From positions 39,353 to 103,352 of the forward strand of contig JAJQAA010000006.1 in NCBI GenBank assembly GCA_021204045.1: 64,000 nt of DNA. The letters run 5' to 3'. Shown piece after piece: positions 46,699 to 55,015 of the stretch. The translations under genes and the position numbers were made by a program. How positions within the stretch are numbered: the stretch's first letter is position 1; each line of letters opens with the position of its first letter. The notes below the pieces were generated by a model. It did not search any database. It was not told the origin of the DNA and worked only from the letters and a program-made list of their open reading frames with translations. Origin of the DNA: Clostridiales bacterium. Its GTDB lineage: Bacteria; Bacillota; Clostridia; Lachnospirales; Lachnospiraceae.

Positions 46699-47988
46699 TT
46701 AATTTGTCTTGTCGGTGATACCGTCAATCTTAATATCAAATGCCGGAGCGGATGCAAGTTCGGACTCGTGGAAATATCCGTCGGAAATATAAGCCGCATA
46801 TTTTTCCATCATTTCCGCGTCATCCTCGGCCTGAATGCCGTTCACGGTCCAGGTGCTGGTATCGAACACCTTCAGGGAACCGTCCTTGATCGCCGCCTCA
46901 ACCTCAGCGACCTTCTCAGCCGTACCCTCGGCAACCACGCCCTCGTTCAGCTCGGTGATCTTGTCCGCGCCTTCCGCGTAGCCCTGGCACCAGTCAACCA
47001 CGATCGGCTCGCCGTCAACCACGCACTGCACCGCGTAGGTATAATACGGACCCCAGTTGATCGAAGCGGACGTCAGCGCCTGAGTCGGAGCCGTCGCGAT
47101 CATGGAAATATTGTATCCGACAACCGGAACGCCCGCTGCCTCACAGGCTGTCGGAGCACCCGTCGTATCCGCGTGCTGGCTGATCAGCACGCAGTTATCC
47201 GCGATCAGAGCCTCAGCTGCCTCTTTTTCCAGGTCAAAGCTGGCCCAGCTGTTGGTATAGGTCACTTCCATATAAGCCTCCGGGCATACGGAACGGACGC
47301 CCAGGAAGAAAGAGGTATAACCGCTGATCACTTCCGCGTACGGATAAGCGCCGACATAACCGATCTTCGGATCGGTAACCGTGCCATCCGCGATCATCTC
47401 ATTCAGCTTCAGTCCGGCAACCACACCGGAAACATAGCGGGACTCATAGACGGATGTAAAGAAATTGTGCATGTTATCCAGCCCGCAGGAAGCCGCCTGA
47501 TAGCCGGTCGCATGCGCAAACTGCACATCCGGGAACTCCTCCGCGGCCTGAATCATGTAATCCTCATGGCCGAAGCTGTTCGCGAAAACGATCTGGCAGC
47601 CGCTGTCCGCCAGGTCCACCGCAGCGTCGTAGCAGGACTCATCCTCCGGAATCGTCCATTTGATAAGAATCTGATCATCCGACAGGCCAAGAGCCTCCTG
47701 CATTGCCTTGGCACCCTCATAATGAGCCGCCGTATAGCCCTCATTCTCATCGCCGACGAAAATAAAGCCCACCTTCAGGTCTTCCTTTGCCACTCCTGCG
47801 CCCGCAGCTTCCGCCGCCTCGCTCTCCGGCTCAGCCTCCGCGGCTGCTTCCGTCTCCGCTGCCGCTTCGCTCGCAGCTGCCGCTGTGGTTGCCGCCGCCG
47901 TCGTGGATGTCGAGGACGAGCCGCCGGAACAGGCCGCCAGGGAAACCATCATCGCCGCTGCCAGAATCACGCTTAACGTCTTTTTCAT
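46699..47988 (-). CDS. BMP family nucleoside-binding lipoprotein
   Basis: A 429-residue lipoprotein: signal peptide MKKTLSVILAAAMMVSLAAC with Cys 20 as the lipid site, then a ~45-residue Ala/Ser/Thr/Glu-rich linker and a BMP (basic membrane protein/Med/PnrA-like) domain. Markers: GFIFVGDENEGYTAAHYEGA, FANSFGHEDYMIQAAEEFP, QFAHATGYQAA, GYVGAYPYAEVISGYTSFFL and INWGPYYTYAVQCVVDG. The family binds purine nucleosides for ABC import. ATG 47988 has AAGGAGGAGAAC upstream; the promoter is at 48030-48058. Confidence 0.92.
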   Translation of the reverse strand: MKKTLSVILAAAMMVSLAACSGGSSSTSTTAAATTAAAASEAAAETEAAAEAEPESEAAEAAGAGVAKEDLKVGFIFVGDENEGYTAAHYEGAKAMQEALGLSDDQILIKWTIPEDESCYDAAVDLADSGCQIVFANSFGHEDYMIQAAEEFPDVQFAHATGYQAASCGLDNMHNFFTSVYESRYVSGVVAGLKLNEMIADGTVTDPKIGYVGAYPYAEVISGYTSFFLGVRSVCPEAYMEVTYTNSWASFDLEKEAAEALIADNCVLISQHADTTGAPTACEAAGVPVVGYNISMIATAPTQALTSASINWGPYYTYAVQCVVDGEPIVVDWCQGYAEGADKITELNEGVVAEGTAEKVAEVEAAIKDGSLKVFDTSTWTVNGIQAEDDAEMMEKYAAYISDGYFHESELASAPAFDIKIDGITDKTN

Positions 47989-48029
47989 GTTCTCCTCCTT
48001 GTAAAATATGTGTCAACATATGCGTTTTG

Positions 48030-48058
48030 ATTATCTCACCACGGGGAAGAATTTGCAA
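48030..48058 (-). promoter_or_regulatory. Promoter of the nucleoside transporter operon
   Basis: On the minus strand TTGCAA (48058-48053) and GATAAT (48035-48030) are 17 bases apart, about 40 bases upstream of the start. Confidence 0.65.
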
Positions 48059-48070
48059 CCGAATTTTTAC

Positions 48071-48136
48071 GGTTTATCTTAGGCTCGTGGTTTATCTTAG
48101 GCCCATGGTTTATCTTCGGCCGGTTTATCCTCTTGC
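48071..48136 (-). repeat. Short tandem repeat spanning the ftsH stop codon
   Basis: GGTTTATCTTxGGC (plus strand) recurs with 15-18-base spacing at 48071, 48089, 48107 and 48122. Read on the minus strand the units encode EDKPA/EDKPWA. The ftsH stop (TAA) is a GAA-to-TAA variant inside the third unit, and the last unit lies beyond the stop. Confidence 0.7.
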
Positions 48137-50085
48137 GGCTCACTCATTTCTGCATCTGCCGCAATTTCTTCTGTATGCTCCATATCTGCTTCCGGGGCAA
48201 TTTCGGAAGACGTCTCAGAGATTTCCGGCGCCGTCACTGACGGCACCTCCGGTTCCCGCTTCAGAATCTCCATAAATTCCTCGCCGCTGATCGTCTCGCG
48301 TTCCAGCAGATAGGCGGCAATCTCATTGAGTTTAGCCGCGTTCTCTTTGAGAATCCCCATCGCCTTATCATACTGCTGCTGCACGATGCGAATGACCTCC
48401 TCATCGATCATGCGGGCCGTCTCCGACGAACAGGCCAGCGATGTGTCGCCACCGAGATACTGGTTCGTCACCGTCTCCAACGCGACCATGCCAAACTGGC
48501 TGCTCATGCCGTAGCGCGTCACCATGGCGCGCGCCAGCTTCGTGGCCTGCTCGATATCGTTGGCGGCACCGGTCGTGATCGAATGGAACATAAATTCTTC
48601 CGCGGCGCGGCCGCCCGTATAGGTGGCGATCTTATTAAGCGCTTCTTCTTTGCTCAGAAGATAACGCTCATCCTCCTCGACCTGCATCGTGTAGCCGAGT
48701 GCGCCCGAAGTTCGCGGAATAATCGTAATCTTGTGAACCGGTGCGCTGTGCGACTGGCAGGCCGCCACCAGAGCATGTCCGACCTCATGGAAAGCCACGA
48801 TGCGCTTCTCGTGCTCGGAAACCGCCGCATCCTTGCGCTGATAACCGGCAATGACAACATCCACACTCTCCTCAAGGTCAACCTGGCAGACGGTTTTTCT
48901 TCCCTGGCGGACCGCGCGCAGCGCGCCCTCATTGATAATATTGGCCAGATCCGCGCCGCTCGCGCCCGCCGTCGCCCGGCCGATCGCGTCAAAGTCAACG
49001 CCGGAATCCAGGCGGACCGCCTTGCCATGCACACGCAGGATCGCCACGCGCCCTTTCAGATCCGGCAGCTCCACCGGAATACGGCGATCAAAACGCCCTG
49101 GGCGCAGCAGCGCCTGATCCAGGGAATCCGGGCGGTTTGTCGCCGCCAGAATCACGACGCCCTTACGGCCGTCAAAACCGTCCATCTCCGAGAGCAGCTG
49201 GTTTAACGTCTGCTCCCGCTCATCATTGCCGGAAAATCCGCTGCCATCGCGCTTCTTCCCGATCGTATCGATCTCATCGATAAAAACAATACAGGGCGCC
49301 TTCTCATTCGCCTGTTTGAACAGATCGCGCACCTTCGCCGCACCCATACCGACAAACATCTCCACAAATTCCGAGCCGGAAATGGAAAAAAACGGCACGT
49401 GCGCCTCCCCGGCGACCGCTCTGGCCAGCAGCGTTTTGCCCGTACCTGGCGGGCCGACCAGCAGCGCACCCTTGGGAAGCACCGCGCCGATATCCGCGTA
49501 TTTCTGCGGATTGTGCAGAAAATCGACAATCTCACGCAGCGCATCCTTCGCCTCTTCCTGCCCGGCAACGTCCGCAAACGTCTTGCCCGTCTCCGTCTCC
49601 GCGTAAATCTTAGCGTTCGACTTACCAAAGGTCATCGCGTTGCCAAAGCCGCCCATGCGTTTCATCATCGAACGGCTGAGCAGCTGACCCAGTCCGACAA
49701 AAATCAGGATCGACAGCACCCAGGTCGTAAAAAAGCTGAGCAGCGGCGATGCCTGCACCGGTATTTCCTTTGCGAAGGTGACGCCGGCATCGCGCAGGCG
49801 CCCGGTCAGCTCCTCATCTTCCCAGAGACCGGTCTTATAATAAGCCTCCTCGCCATTTTCATCTACAGCAATGAAGGTATACTGATCCGTCCCCCTGGCG
49901 ACCTGCTTCACCTGTCCCTCATCGACCATCGTCAGGAATTCATCGTAGGAAACCTCATGCACCTGACGCTCCATCATCGACGGAAACACCGTCACATTCA
50001 ACAGCATCGTCACGATCAGTACAATAAAATAATAAAACAGCCAGCTTTTCTGTGGTTTTTTGGAATCATCATCGTTCAGACCCAT
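48097..50085 (-). CDS. ftsH: ATP-dependent zinc metalloprotease FtsH
   Basis: A 662-residue membrane AAA+ protease that degrades unstable membrane and regulatory proteins. Two N-terminal helices (SWLFYYFIVLIVTMLLNVTV and LLSFFTTWVLSILIFVGLGQ) flank an extracytoplasmic domain. The AAA domain has Walker A LVGPPGTGKTLLARAVAGEA, Walker B CIVFIDEID and the second region of homology ATNRPDSLDQALLRPGRFDR. The zinc site is HEVGHALVAA. The C-terminal ~45 residues are a Glu/Pro/Ala-rich tail ending PAEDKPAEDKPWA, derived from a short tandem repeat. It appears to be transcribed alone. Confidence 0.97.
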   Translation of the reverse strand: MGLNDDDSKKPQKSWLFYYFIVLIVTMLLNVTVFPSMMERQVHEVSYDEFLTMVDEGQVKQVARGTDQYTFIAVDENGEEAYYKTGLWEDEELTGRLRDAGVTFAKEIPVQASPLLSFFTTWVLSILIFVGLGQLLSRSMMKRMGGFGNAMTFGKSNAKIYAETETGKTFADVAGQEEAKDALREIVDFLHNPQKYADIGAVLPKGALLVGPPGTGKTLLARAVAGEAHVPFFSISGSEFVEMFVGMGAAKVRDLFKQANEKAPCIVFIDEIDTIGKKRDGSGFSGNDEREQTLNQLLSEMDGFDGRKGVVILAATNRPDSLDQALLRPGRFDRRIPVELPDLKGRVAILRVHGKAVRLDSGVDFDAIGRATAGASGADLANIINEGALRAVRQGRKTVCQVDLEESVDVVIAGYQRKDAAVSEHEKRIVAFHEVGHALVAACQSHSAPVHKITIIPRTSGALGYTMQVEEDERYLLSKEEALNKIATYTGGRAAEEFMFHSITTGAANDIEQATKLARAMVTRYGMSSQFGMVALETVTNQYLGGDTSLACSSETARMIDEEVIRIVQQQYDKAMGILKENAAKLNEIAAYLLERETISGEEFMEILKREPEVPSVTAPEISETSSEIAPEADMEHTEEIAADAEMSEPQEDKPAEDKPWA

Positions 50086-50231
50086 TTTGTCCTCCCTTAT
50101 GGCGCAAAATGCGCGATTTCATGACTTAGTATACAACAAAAAAGCCTGTTTTTAAACCCTCGGATATCTTAAAATATCGTAAACCCTGCTTATAAAAGTA
50201 TTTCTGATTGCGCCCTGTTCCGACTTTGGCT

Positions 50232-50750
50232 TCAACCCCAGCCTCGGCGAAAGCTCTCACCGACCCGCTCCATGACCAGACCGCCAAGCAGACCGATCAG
50301 CGCTCCCGTTATGACGCCCGCTGCCAGAAGGGCAGGAAGATAAACAAACACACCGGCTGTCCGCGTCACCCAGGCCGCAACACAGAGCTGGCCGATGTTA
50401 TGGAAAATTCCACCCAGCACGCTGACACCGATCCGGCCAAACCAGTTTGCTTTTTTTGCAAGCGCCATCACCGCCAGGCTGACCACACCGCCGGCCAGCG
50501 CGTAGAGCATACTGGACGCGTTGCCGAACGTAAAGCCTGCCAGAATAATCCGTGCCAGAGAGACTCCGGCTGTACCGATAATCCCGACCGTGTACAGCCC
50601 GACCATCGTGACCAGATTGGCCAGCCCCAGCTTGACGCCGGGAACCGGCACCACCACCGGCAACATCGCCTCCAGCCAGCTGAACACAAAGGCCAGGGCA
50701 ATCAGCATTCCGTACAGCGCCACCCTCGCTGATTTTCGCTGTTTTCTCAT
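50232..50750 (-). CDS. Gx transporter family membrane protein
   Basis: A 172-residue polytopic protein of the Gx transporter family, also annotated as heptaprenyl diphosphate synthase component I. It is related to ECF-transporter S components: RVALYGMLIALAFVFSWLEA, then LPVVVPVPGVKLGLANLVTM and ISVLGGIFHNIGQLCVAAW-type segments, with about six helices. The transported compound is unknown. It is divergent from a NusG-II protein; the two commonly occur together in clostridia, sometimes near flavin-transfer or Rnf genes, so a link to redox cofactor biology is possible. Confidence 0.82.
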   Translation of the reverse strand: MRKQRKSARVALYGMLIALAFVFSWLEAMLPVVVPVPGVKLGLANLVTMVGLYTVGIIGTAGVSLARIILAGFTFGNASSMLYALAGGVVSLAVMALAKKANWFGRIGVSVLGGIFHNIGQLCVAAWVTRTAGVFVYLPALLAAGVITGALIGLLGGLVMERVGESFRRGWG

Positions 50751-50876
50751 ATCGCTTCCTCAGTTTGACTTTCCTGCGTTCTCATGATAACATGAAGCAA
50801 AGCTTCATGATCGACATTCGCCGCCCTCCTGGCTCGCTTTCGCTCATTATATCATGTCGAACAGAAAGGCTGTTTT

Positions 50877-51266
50877 ATGGGAAATAAAAAAGAATTCGCC
50901 GCGGCGAATTATCGTGATCTGCTGCTCGTTCTCGTCATCCTGGCGATTGCCGCGGCAGGTTTTCTGGTCAATTTTATACTTCACAGCAAACCTGCTGCCC
51001 ACATTGAACTGTCCGTTGACGGTCAGGTCATCCAGACTTACGGCCTGGGCGACGACATTGATATGGTCGTCGACGGATTTGAGGGCGGCACCAACCATCT
51101 GATCATCCATGACAATACTGCCTGGATCGAGGATGCGTCCTGCCCGGACAAGCTCTGTGTCCATCAGGGGAAAATCAGCCATAACGGCGAGATGATCGTC
51201 TGTCTGCCAAACCGTGTAACCGTCCGCGTCGTTTCCGATAACATTGACTCCCGAGTCGACCGCTGA
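50877..51266 (+). CDS. NusG domain II-containing membrane-anchored protein
   Basis: A 129-residue protein with one N-terminal helix (RDLLLVLVILAIAAAGFLVN) and an extracytoplasmic NusG-II-like beta domain: AHIELSVDGQVIQTYGLGDD, then GGTNHLIIHDNTAWIEDASC, PDKLCVHQGKISHNGEMIVC and LPNRVTVRVV. Three Cys (SCPDKLC...VCLP) are the conserved family residues. The function is not established. Start ATG 50877 follows closely on the Gx-transporter promoter region. It lies convergent to metK, 41 bases apart. Confidence 0.82.
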   Translation: MGNKKEFAAANYRDLLLVLVILAIAAAGFLVNFILHSKPAAHIELSVDGQVIQTYGLGDDIDMVVDGFEGGTNHLIIHDNTAWIEDASCPDKLCVHQGKISHNGEMIVCLPNRVTVRVVSDNIDSRVDR

Positions 51267-51307
51267 CCGCGGCAAACACCGCGGTCAGCAGACAATCCGT
51301 ATTCCAT

Positions 51308-52495
51308 TTACATACAGCTTTTCAGAATATCTACCCGGTCAAGTTTTTCCCACGGCAGATCAAGATCGTTGCGTCCGAAATGACCATAAGCCGCCGTCTG
51401 GCGGTAAATCGGCCGACGCAGATCCAGCATTTTGATAATCCCGGCGGGACGCAGATCAAAATTCCCACGGATAATCTCCACAAGGCGCTCATCGCTCACG
51501 CGCCCGGTTCCAAACGTATCCACCATAATCGACGTCGGATGCGCCACGCCGATCGCATAGGAAAGCTGAAGCTCACACTTATCCGCCAGCCCAGCCGCGA
51601 CAATATTTTTTGCCGCATAGCGCGCCGCATAGGCCGCGGAGCGATCGACTTTCGTACAGTCTTTGCCGGAAAACGCGCCGCCGCCGTGGCGGGCATAACC
51701 GCCATAGGTATCGACGATAATCTTGCGGCCGGTCAATCCGCTGTCCCCATGCGGGCCGCCAATCACAAAGCGCCCGGTCGGATTGATAAAAAACTTCGTC
51801 TGCGCGTCCACCATATCCGCAGGCAGGATTTTGTCAAATACCAGCTTTTTAATATCCGTATGAATCTGCTCCTGCGTCACGTTTTCGTCATGCTGCGCGG
51901 ACAGCACCACCGCGTCCAGCCGCGACGGACGGCCTTTCTCATCATACTCAACCGTCACCTGCGTCTTGCCGTCCGGCCGCAGATAGGGCAGCGTCCCATC
52001 CTTGCGCACCTTTGCCAGCTGTCTGGCCAGCTTATGCGCCAGCGCGATCGGGTACGGCATGTATTCCTCCGTCTCATTCGTCGCGTAGCCAAACATCATA
52101 CCCTGGTCTCCCGCGCCGATCGCGTCCAATCCGCTCTCATCCAGCGCGCTTTCCCGGATCTCCAGTGCCTTGTCCACACCCATGGCAATATCGCCCGACT
52201 GCTCGTCCAGCGCCACAATCACGCCGCAGGTATCGCAGTCAAACCCATATTTGGCGCGGTCATAGCCGATCTCACGCACGGTCTCACGCACGATCTTCTG
52301 AATGTCCACATAGGCATTCGTCGTAATCTCTCCCATCACCAGCACCAAGCCGGTCGTCGTGCAGGTCTCGCATGCCACCCGGCTCATCGGGTCTTTTTCC
52401 ATCAACGCGTCCAGAATCGCGTCCGAAATCGCGTCACACATTTTGTCCGGATGTCCTTCCGTGACCGACTCCGATGTAAACAGTCGTTTTTCCAT
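51308..52495 (-). CDS. metK: S-adenosylmethionine synthetase
   Basis: A 395-residue enzyme that makes SAM from methionine and ATP. Markers: [20 protein letters not shown] at the N-terminus, [20 protein letters not shown] (~residues 116-135), [20 protein letters not shown] and the P-loop-like [19 protein letters not shown]. The first ATG has AGGAGGACAAG upstream. It is controlled by a SAM-I riboswitch in its leader (52566-52753), so it is switched off when SAM is plentiful. Confidence 0.98.
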   Translation of the reverse strand: MEKRLFTSESVTEGHPDKMCDAISDAILDALMEKDPMSRVACETCTTTGLVLVMGEITTNAYVDIQKIVRETVREIGYDRAKYGFDCDTCGVIVALDEQSGDIAMGVDKALEIRESALDESGLDAIGAGDQGMMFGYATNETEEYMPYPIALAHKLARQLAKVRKDGTLPYLRPDGKTQVTVEYDEKGRPSRLDAVVLSAQHDENVTQEQIHTDIKKLVFDKILPADMVDAQTKFFINPTGRFVIGGPHGDSGLTGRKIIVDTYGGYARHGGGAFSGKDCTKVDRSAAYAARYAAKNIVAAGLADKCELQLSYAIGVAHPTSIMVDTFGTGRVSDERLVEIIRGNFDLRPAGIIKMLDLRRPIYRQTAAYGHFGRNDLDLPWEKLDRVDILKSCM

Positions 52496-52565
52496 CTTGT
52501 CCTCCTCTGCAGATGCTATGATATGAGCGCCAGAACCATTTCATTTGACGCTCATGCTTTGAATG

Positions 52566-52602
52566 CAAAAAAGAAAAGTCCGTAGCAATCGCACTGCGGA
52601 CT
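52566..52602 (-). terminator. Riboswitch expression-platform terminator
   Basis: On the minus strand AAGTCCGCAGTGCGATTGC pairs with GCTACGGACTT to form a stem followed by TTCTTTTTT. It lies between the SAM-I aptamer and metK. Confidence 0.85.
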
Positions 52603-52624
52603 TGATATTCTTTCCAGTACATCA

Positions 52625-52753
52625 AATCCTCTTATTGCTCGATTTCTCGCTCAGGTTGGCACCTTCCTCACGCTCCCGCGGGGTTTGCGCCGCGTTCTGC
52701 AAGGGGTTGCCGTGACTTCACAGATCCTATGTATCTCCATCACTCTGAATAAG
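52625..52753 (-). promoter_or_regulatory. SAM-I (S-box) riboswitch aptamer upstream of metK
   Basis: The minus strand shows the SAM-I order: CTTATTCAGAGTGATGGAG, GATCTGTGAAGTCACGGCAACC, a variable P3 arm, AGGTGCCAACCTGAGCGAG and GAGCAATAAGAGG closing P1. It lies between the promoter at 52792-52820 and metK. Confidence 0.93.
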
Positions 52754-52791
52754 GGATTACGCACTTTTCAATTTTGTCTGTTACAAAAGCT

Positions 52792-52820
52792 ATACTAGCA
52801 GAGAATCCTGTCTCTGTCAA
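52792..52820 (-). promoter_or_regulatory. Promoter of metK
   Basis: On the minus strand a perfect TTGACA (52820-52815) and TAGTAT (52797-52792) are 17 bases apart, just upstream of the SAM-I aptamer. Confidence 0.8.
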
Positions 52821-52923
52821 GCGTCAGTTCGAGGCCACACACGCACACGCGAACCCTACACACGCACACACGCGCCAGTTCGCAGCCCGCACACGCTCAG
52901 GCCGCTCCAACGCACATTCACCA

Positions 52924-53664
52924 TCAATAAGCCCCGGGACCGCTGCTGCTCGGCTCGCTTCCGCCGACCAGAATCGTCCTTGTACCGCTGGAACTGGTCG
53001 TATCCTCACCGCCGCTTGTTACCGTCGGAGAACCGCCGCTGCTGCTGGTACTGCCCGAGGTATTGGAGCCGCCGCAGATACCGCTCGCGTCAAAATAATA
53101 ATTCACACCATCGATTTCCATATAACTGTTTATCACCATCTGGCCGTTTGCCGGATTCATGTAGTAACTGTTCGTGCCGTCGGAAAGCCATCCGGTCAGC
53201 ATGACGCCATTATCCATGGAGAAATAATAATAGGCACCGTTGATCTGCTGCCAACCGGTTTGCATCTTGCCCTCGGAGTTGAAATAATACCAGTTTCCAT
53301 CGATCTCCCTGGCCTGGTCAACCGCGCAGATGCCGGATGAGGGATCAAAATAGTACCAGTACCCATCCTCCATCTGACGCCAGCCAAGCAGCAGAGAACC
53401 GTCGCTGCGCAGATAATAATAGTCTCCGTTGATCTTGATCCACTGCGAACGGAAAATCGTCCCATCGGTATCCGCATAATAATATTTATCCGCAGACGCG
53501 TCATAAATCAGCCCCGTTGCTACCGAGCCGTCGTCATTGTAATAATAATACTCCCCGTTGTACTCCTGCCAGGTACCCGCAAGAGCCGTGATCCCCTGCG
53601 CGCACATCATCACACTGAGAGCGCCCGAAAAGGCCAGCCCTCTCCATAAATTCTGTTTTTTCAT
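52924..53664 (-). CDS. Secreted cell-wall-binding repeat protein 1
   Basis: A 246-residue exported protein. A signal peptide (~residues 1-30, ending GITALAG) is followed by about seven glucan/choline-binding-type repeats of ~20 residues rich in Trp, Tyr and Gly (NGEYYYYNDDGSVATGL, INGDYYYLRSDGSLLLGW, MEDGYWYYFDPSSG, IDGNWYYFNSEGKMQTGW, INGAYYYFSMDNGVMLTGW). The last ~50 residues are a Ser/Gly/Thr-rich tail. Such repeats bind teichoic acid choline or wall glycans. No catalytic domain is present, so it may be a surface adhesin or scaffold. A related gene lies immediately upstream. Confidence 0.85.
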   Translation of the reverse strand: MKKQNLWRGLAFSGALSVMMCAQGITALAGTWQEYNGEYYYYNDDGSVATGLIYDASADKYYYADTDGTIFRSQWIKINGDYYYLRSDGSLLLGWRQMEDGYWYYFDPSSGICAVDQAREIDGNWYYFNSEGKMQTGWQQINGAYYYFSMDNGVMLTGWLSDGTNSYYMNPANGQMVINSYMEIDGVNYYFDASGICGGSNTSGSTSSSGGSPTVTSGGEDTTSSSGTRTILVGGSEPSSSGPGAY

Positions 53665-53793
53665 TTCAGAACCTCCTGTTCAAAACATTTTCCTCTATCT
53701 TAAACCCTGGAACCGTTCCAGGGTCAAGCATCTTTTCGCACCAATGGAGAGGATCGCTCCTCTCCACAGATATCCTTTTCATCTTCTGGGCAG

Positions 53794-54828
53794 CTATGAC
53801 ACCCATCTGCCGTTGGCGTCTATATAATAGTCATCCGGCATCGTCGTACTCGTCAACATCCTGCCTTCTGTCGAATCCGCGACCTGAGAACAGTAATACC
53901 AGTAACCGTCGCCCGCCTTGATCCATCCGGTCCTCATGTAACCGGAAGCGTCGAAGCAATACCAGTAATCCCCAATCTGTACCCAGCCGTTTGCCGGATA
54001 GGTACCGTCCGCGTTGCGATACCACCAACCGACGCTGTCCTTCTGCCAGCCGGCCATATAGCTCGTGCCGGACGGGGAGGTTGTCGTCGTCGTACCGCTC
54101 GATGTATTAACGGTGGAACTGTAACGGCCGCTCTGGATATCCGCCAGAATATCCTCATCTACATAATAGGAATCCGACTCGTACCAGTCCCCCTTCTTAC
54201 TGCTGCTGTTGACCGCGCGAACCTTAAAATAATACTCGCCCTCACGGGTAATGCTGCTGGCGAAATTGTAATACTCATTTGTCGTCGTAACCGCGGAACC
54301 AACGGAACTGGAATTGCGGTAGAGACGGACCTGATAGCTGACCGCCCCGTCCGTATCTTCCCAGGTCGCGATGGGGCTGTACTCCGTCTCCCAGGAGACT
54401 TCCTCAATCTCCATGCTGCCCTCGAGCTCGTCGAGCTTGACCGTGACTACCAGAGTCGACTTGGAATCCTCCCGATGCGAAGAGACATAGGTCGCGTCAT
54501 CACCTTTCAGCTTCACCTTGCTCTTGCTCATCGTACCGAAATAATAATCATCATCCGCTGTCAGAGTGATCTCCACACGCGGGACATCGCCGCTGACCCA
54601 CTCACCCTCGTCGTTGAGTACCTCAACATCCTCCACATCATAGGTAGAGGCATCCGTCGTCACGGAAACGTCGCTCGAATCATCTCCTGCCTCAATGGAA
54701 GAAGAAATCGTCAGCGTCACACTGGTAATCTCCGTCCTGTCTTCCGCCGCAAACGCACTGCCCACCGTCACTGTCATCAGCAGGCCGGCAACTGCCATTG
54801 CTGTCAATCCTCTCTGCCATAGCCTCAT
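53794..54828 (-). CDS. Secreted cell-wall-binding repeat protein 2
   Basis: A 344-residue exported protein. I start at ATG 54828 (MRLWQRGLTAMAVAGLLMTV), eight bases after AGGAGG; earlier in-frame ATGs are too close to that site or lack one. After the signal peptide (ending GSAFA) come beta-rich domains (~25-130), a fibronectin-III-like segment (SPIATWEDTDGAVSYQVRLY, YYFKVRAVNSSSKKGDWYES), a Ser/Thr linker and three to four C-terminal wall-binding repeats (MAGWQKDSVGWWYRNADG, GWVQIGDYWYCFDASG, GWIKAGDGYWYYC). It probably anchors to the wall. It is the upstream partner of the gene at 52924. Confidence 0.83.
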   Translation of the reverse strand: MRLWQRGLTAMAVAGLLMTVTVGSAFAAEDRTEITSVTLTISSSIEAGDDSSDVSVTTDASTYDVEDVEVLNDEGEWVSGDVPRVEITLTADDDYYFGTMSKSKVKLKGDDATYVSSHREDSKSTLVVTVKLDELEGSMEIEEVSWETEYSPIATWEDTDGAVSYQVRLYRNSSSVGSAVTTTNEYYNFASSITREGEYYFKVRAVNSSSKKGDWYESDSYYVDEDILADIQSGRYSSTVNTSSGTTTTTSPSGTSYMAGWQKDSVGWWYRNADGTYPANGWVQIGDYWYCFDASGYMRTGWIKAGDGYWYYCSQVADSTEGRMLTSTTMPDDYYIDANGRWVS

Positions 54829-54984
54829 AACCATTTCCTCCTTGCTTCTGCAATCTTCTATATTTGTCATTCATCACATAAATTCTGGATGGTTCCATCA
54901 TATTGGAAAATCGTGTACAGATTGTGTACAGTTTTTAACGATTACCTTACGAAAAGAAACAAAAAAATGAATAAAACAAAATTC

Positions 54985-55009
54985 GCGCCGACGTTTTTTC
55001 TGCCGGCGC
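54985..55009 (-). terminator. Terminator of murA
   Basis: On the minus strand GCGCCGGC and GTCGGCGC pair (one G-U) around a loop containing A6, followed by GAATTTTGTTTT. It begins 6 bases after the murA stop. Confidence 0.75.
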
Positions 55010-55015
55010 AAACCA

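Noticed and set aside
46768..47976. 402-codon plus-strand frame opposite the BMP lipoprotein gene
   Set aside because: It is antisense to a clear lipoprotein gene with a promoter and Shine-Dalgarno.
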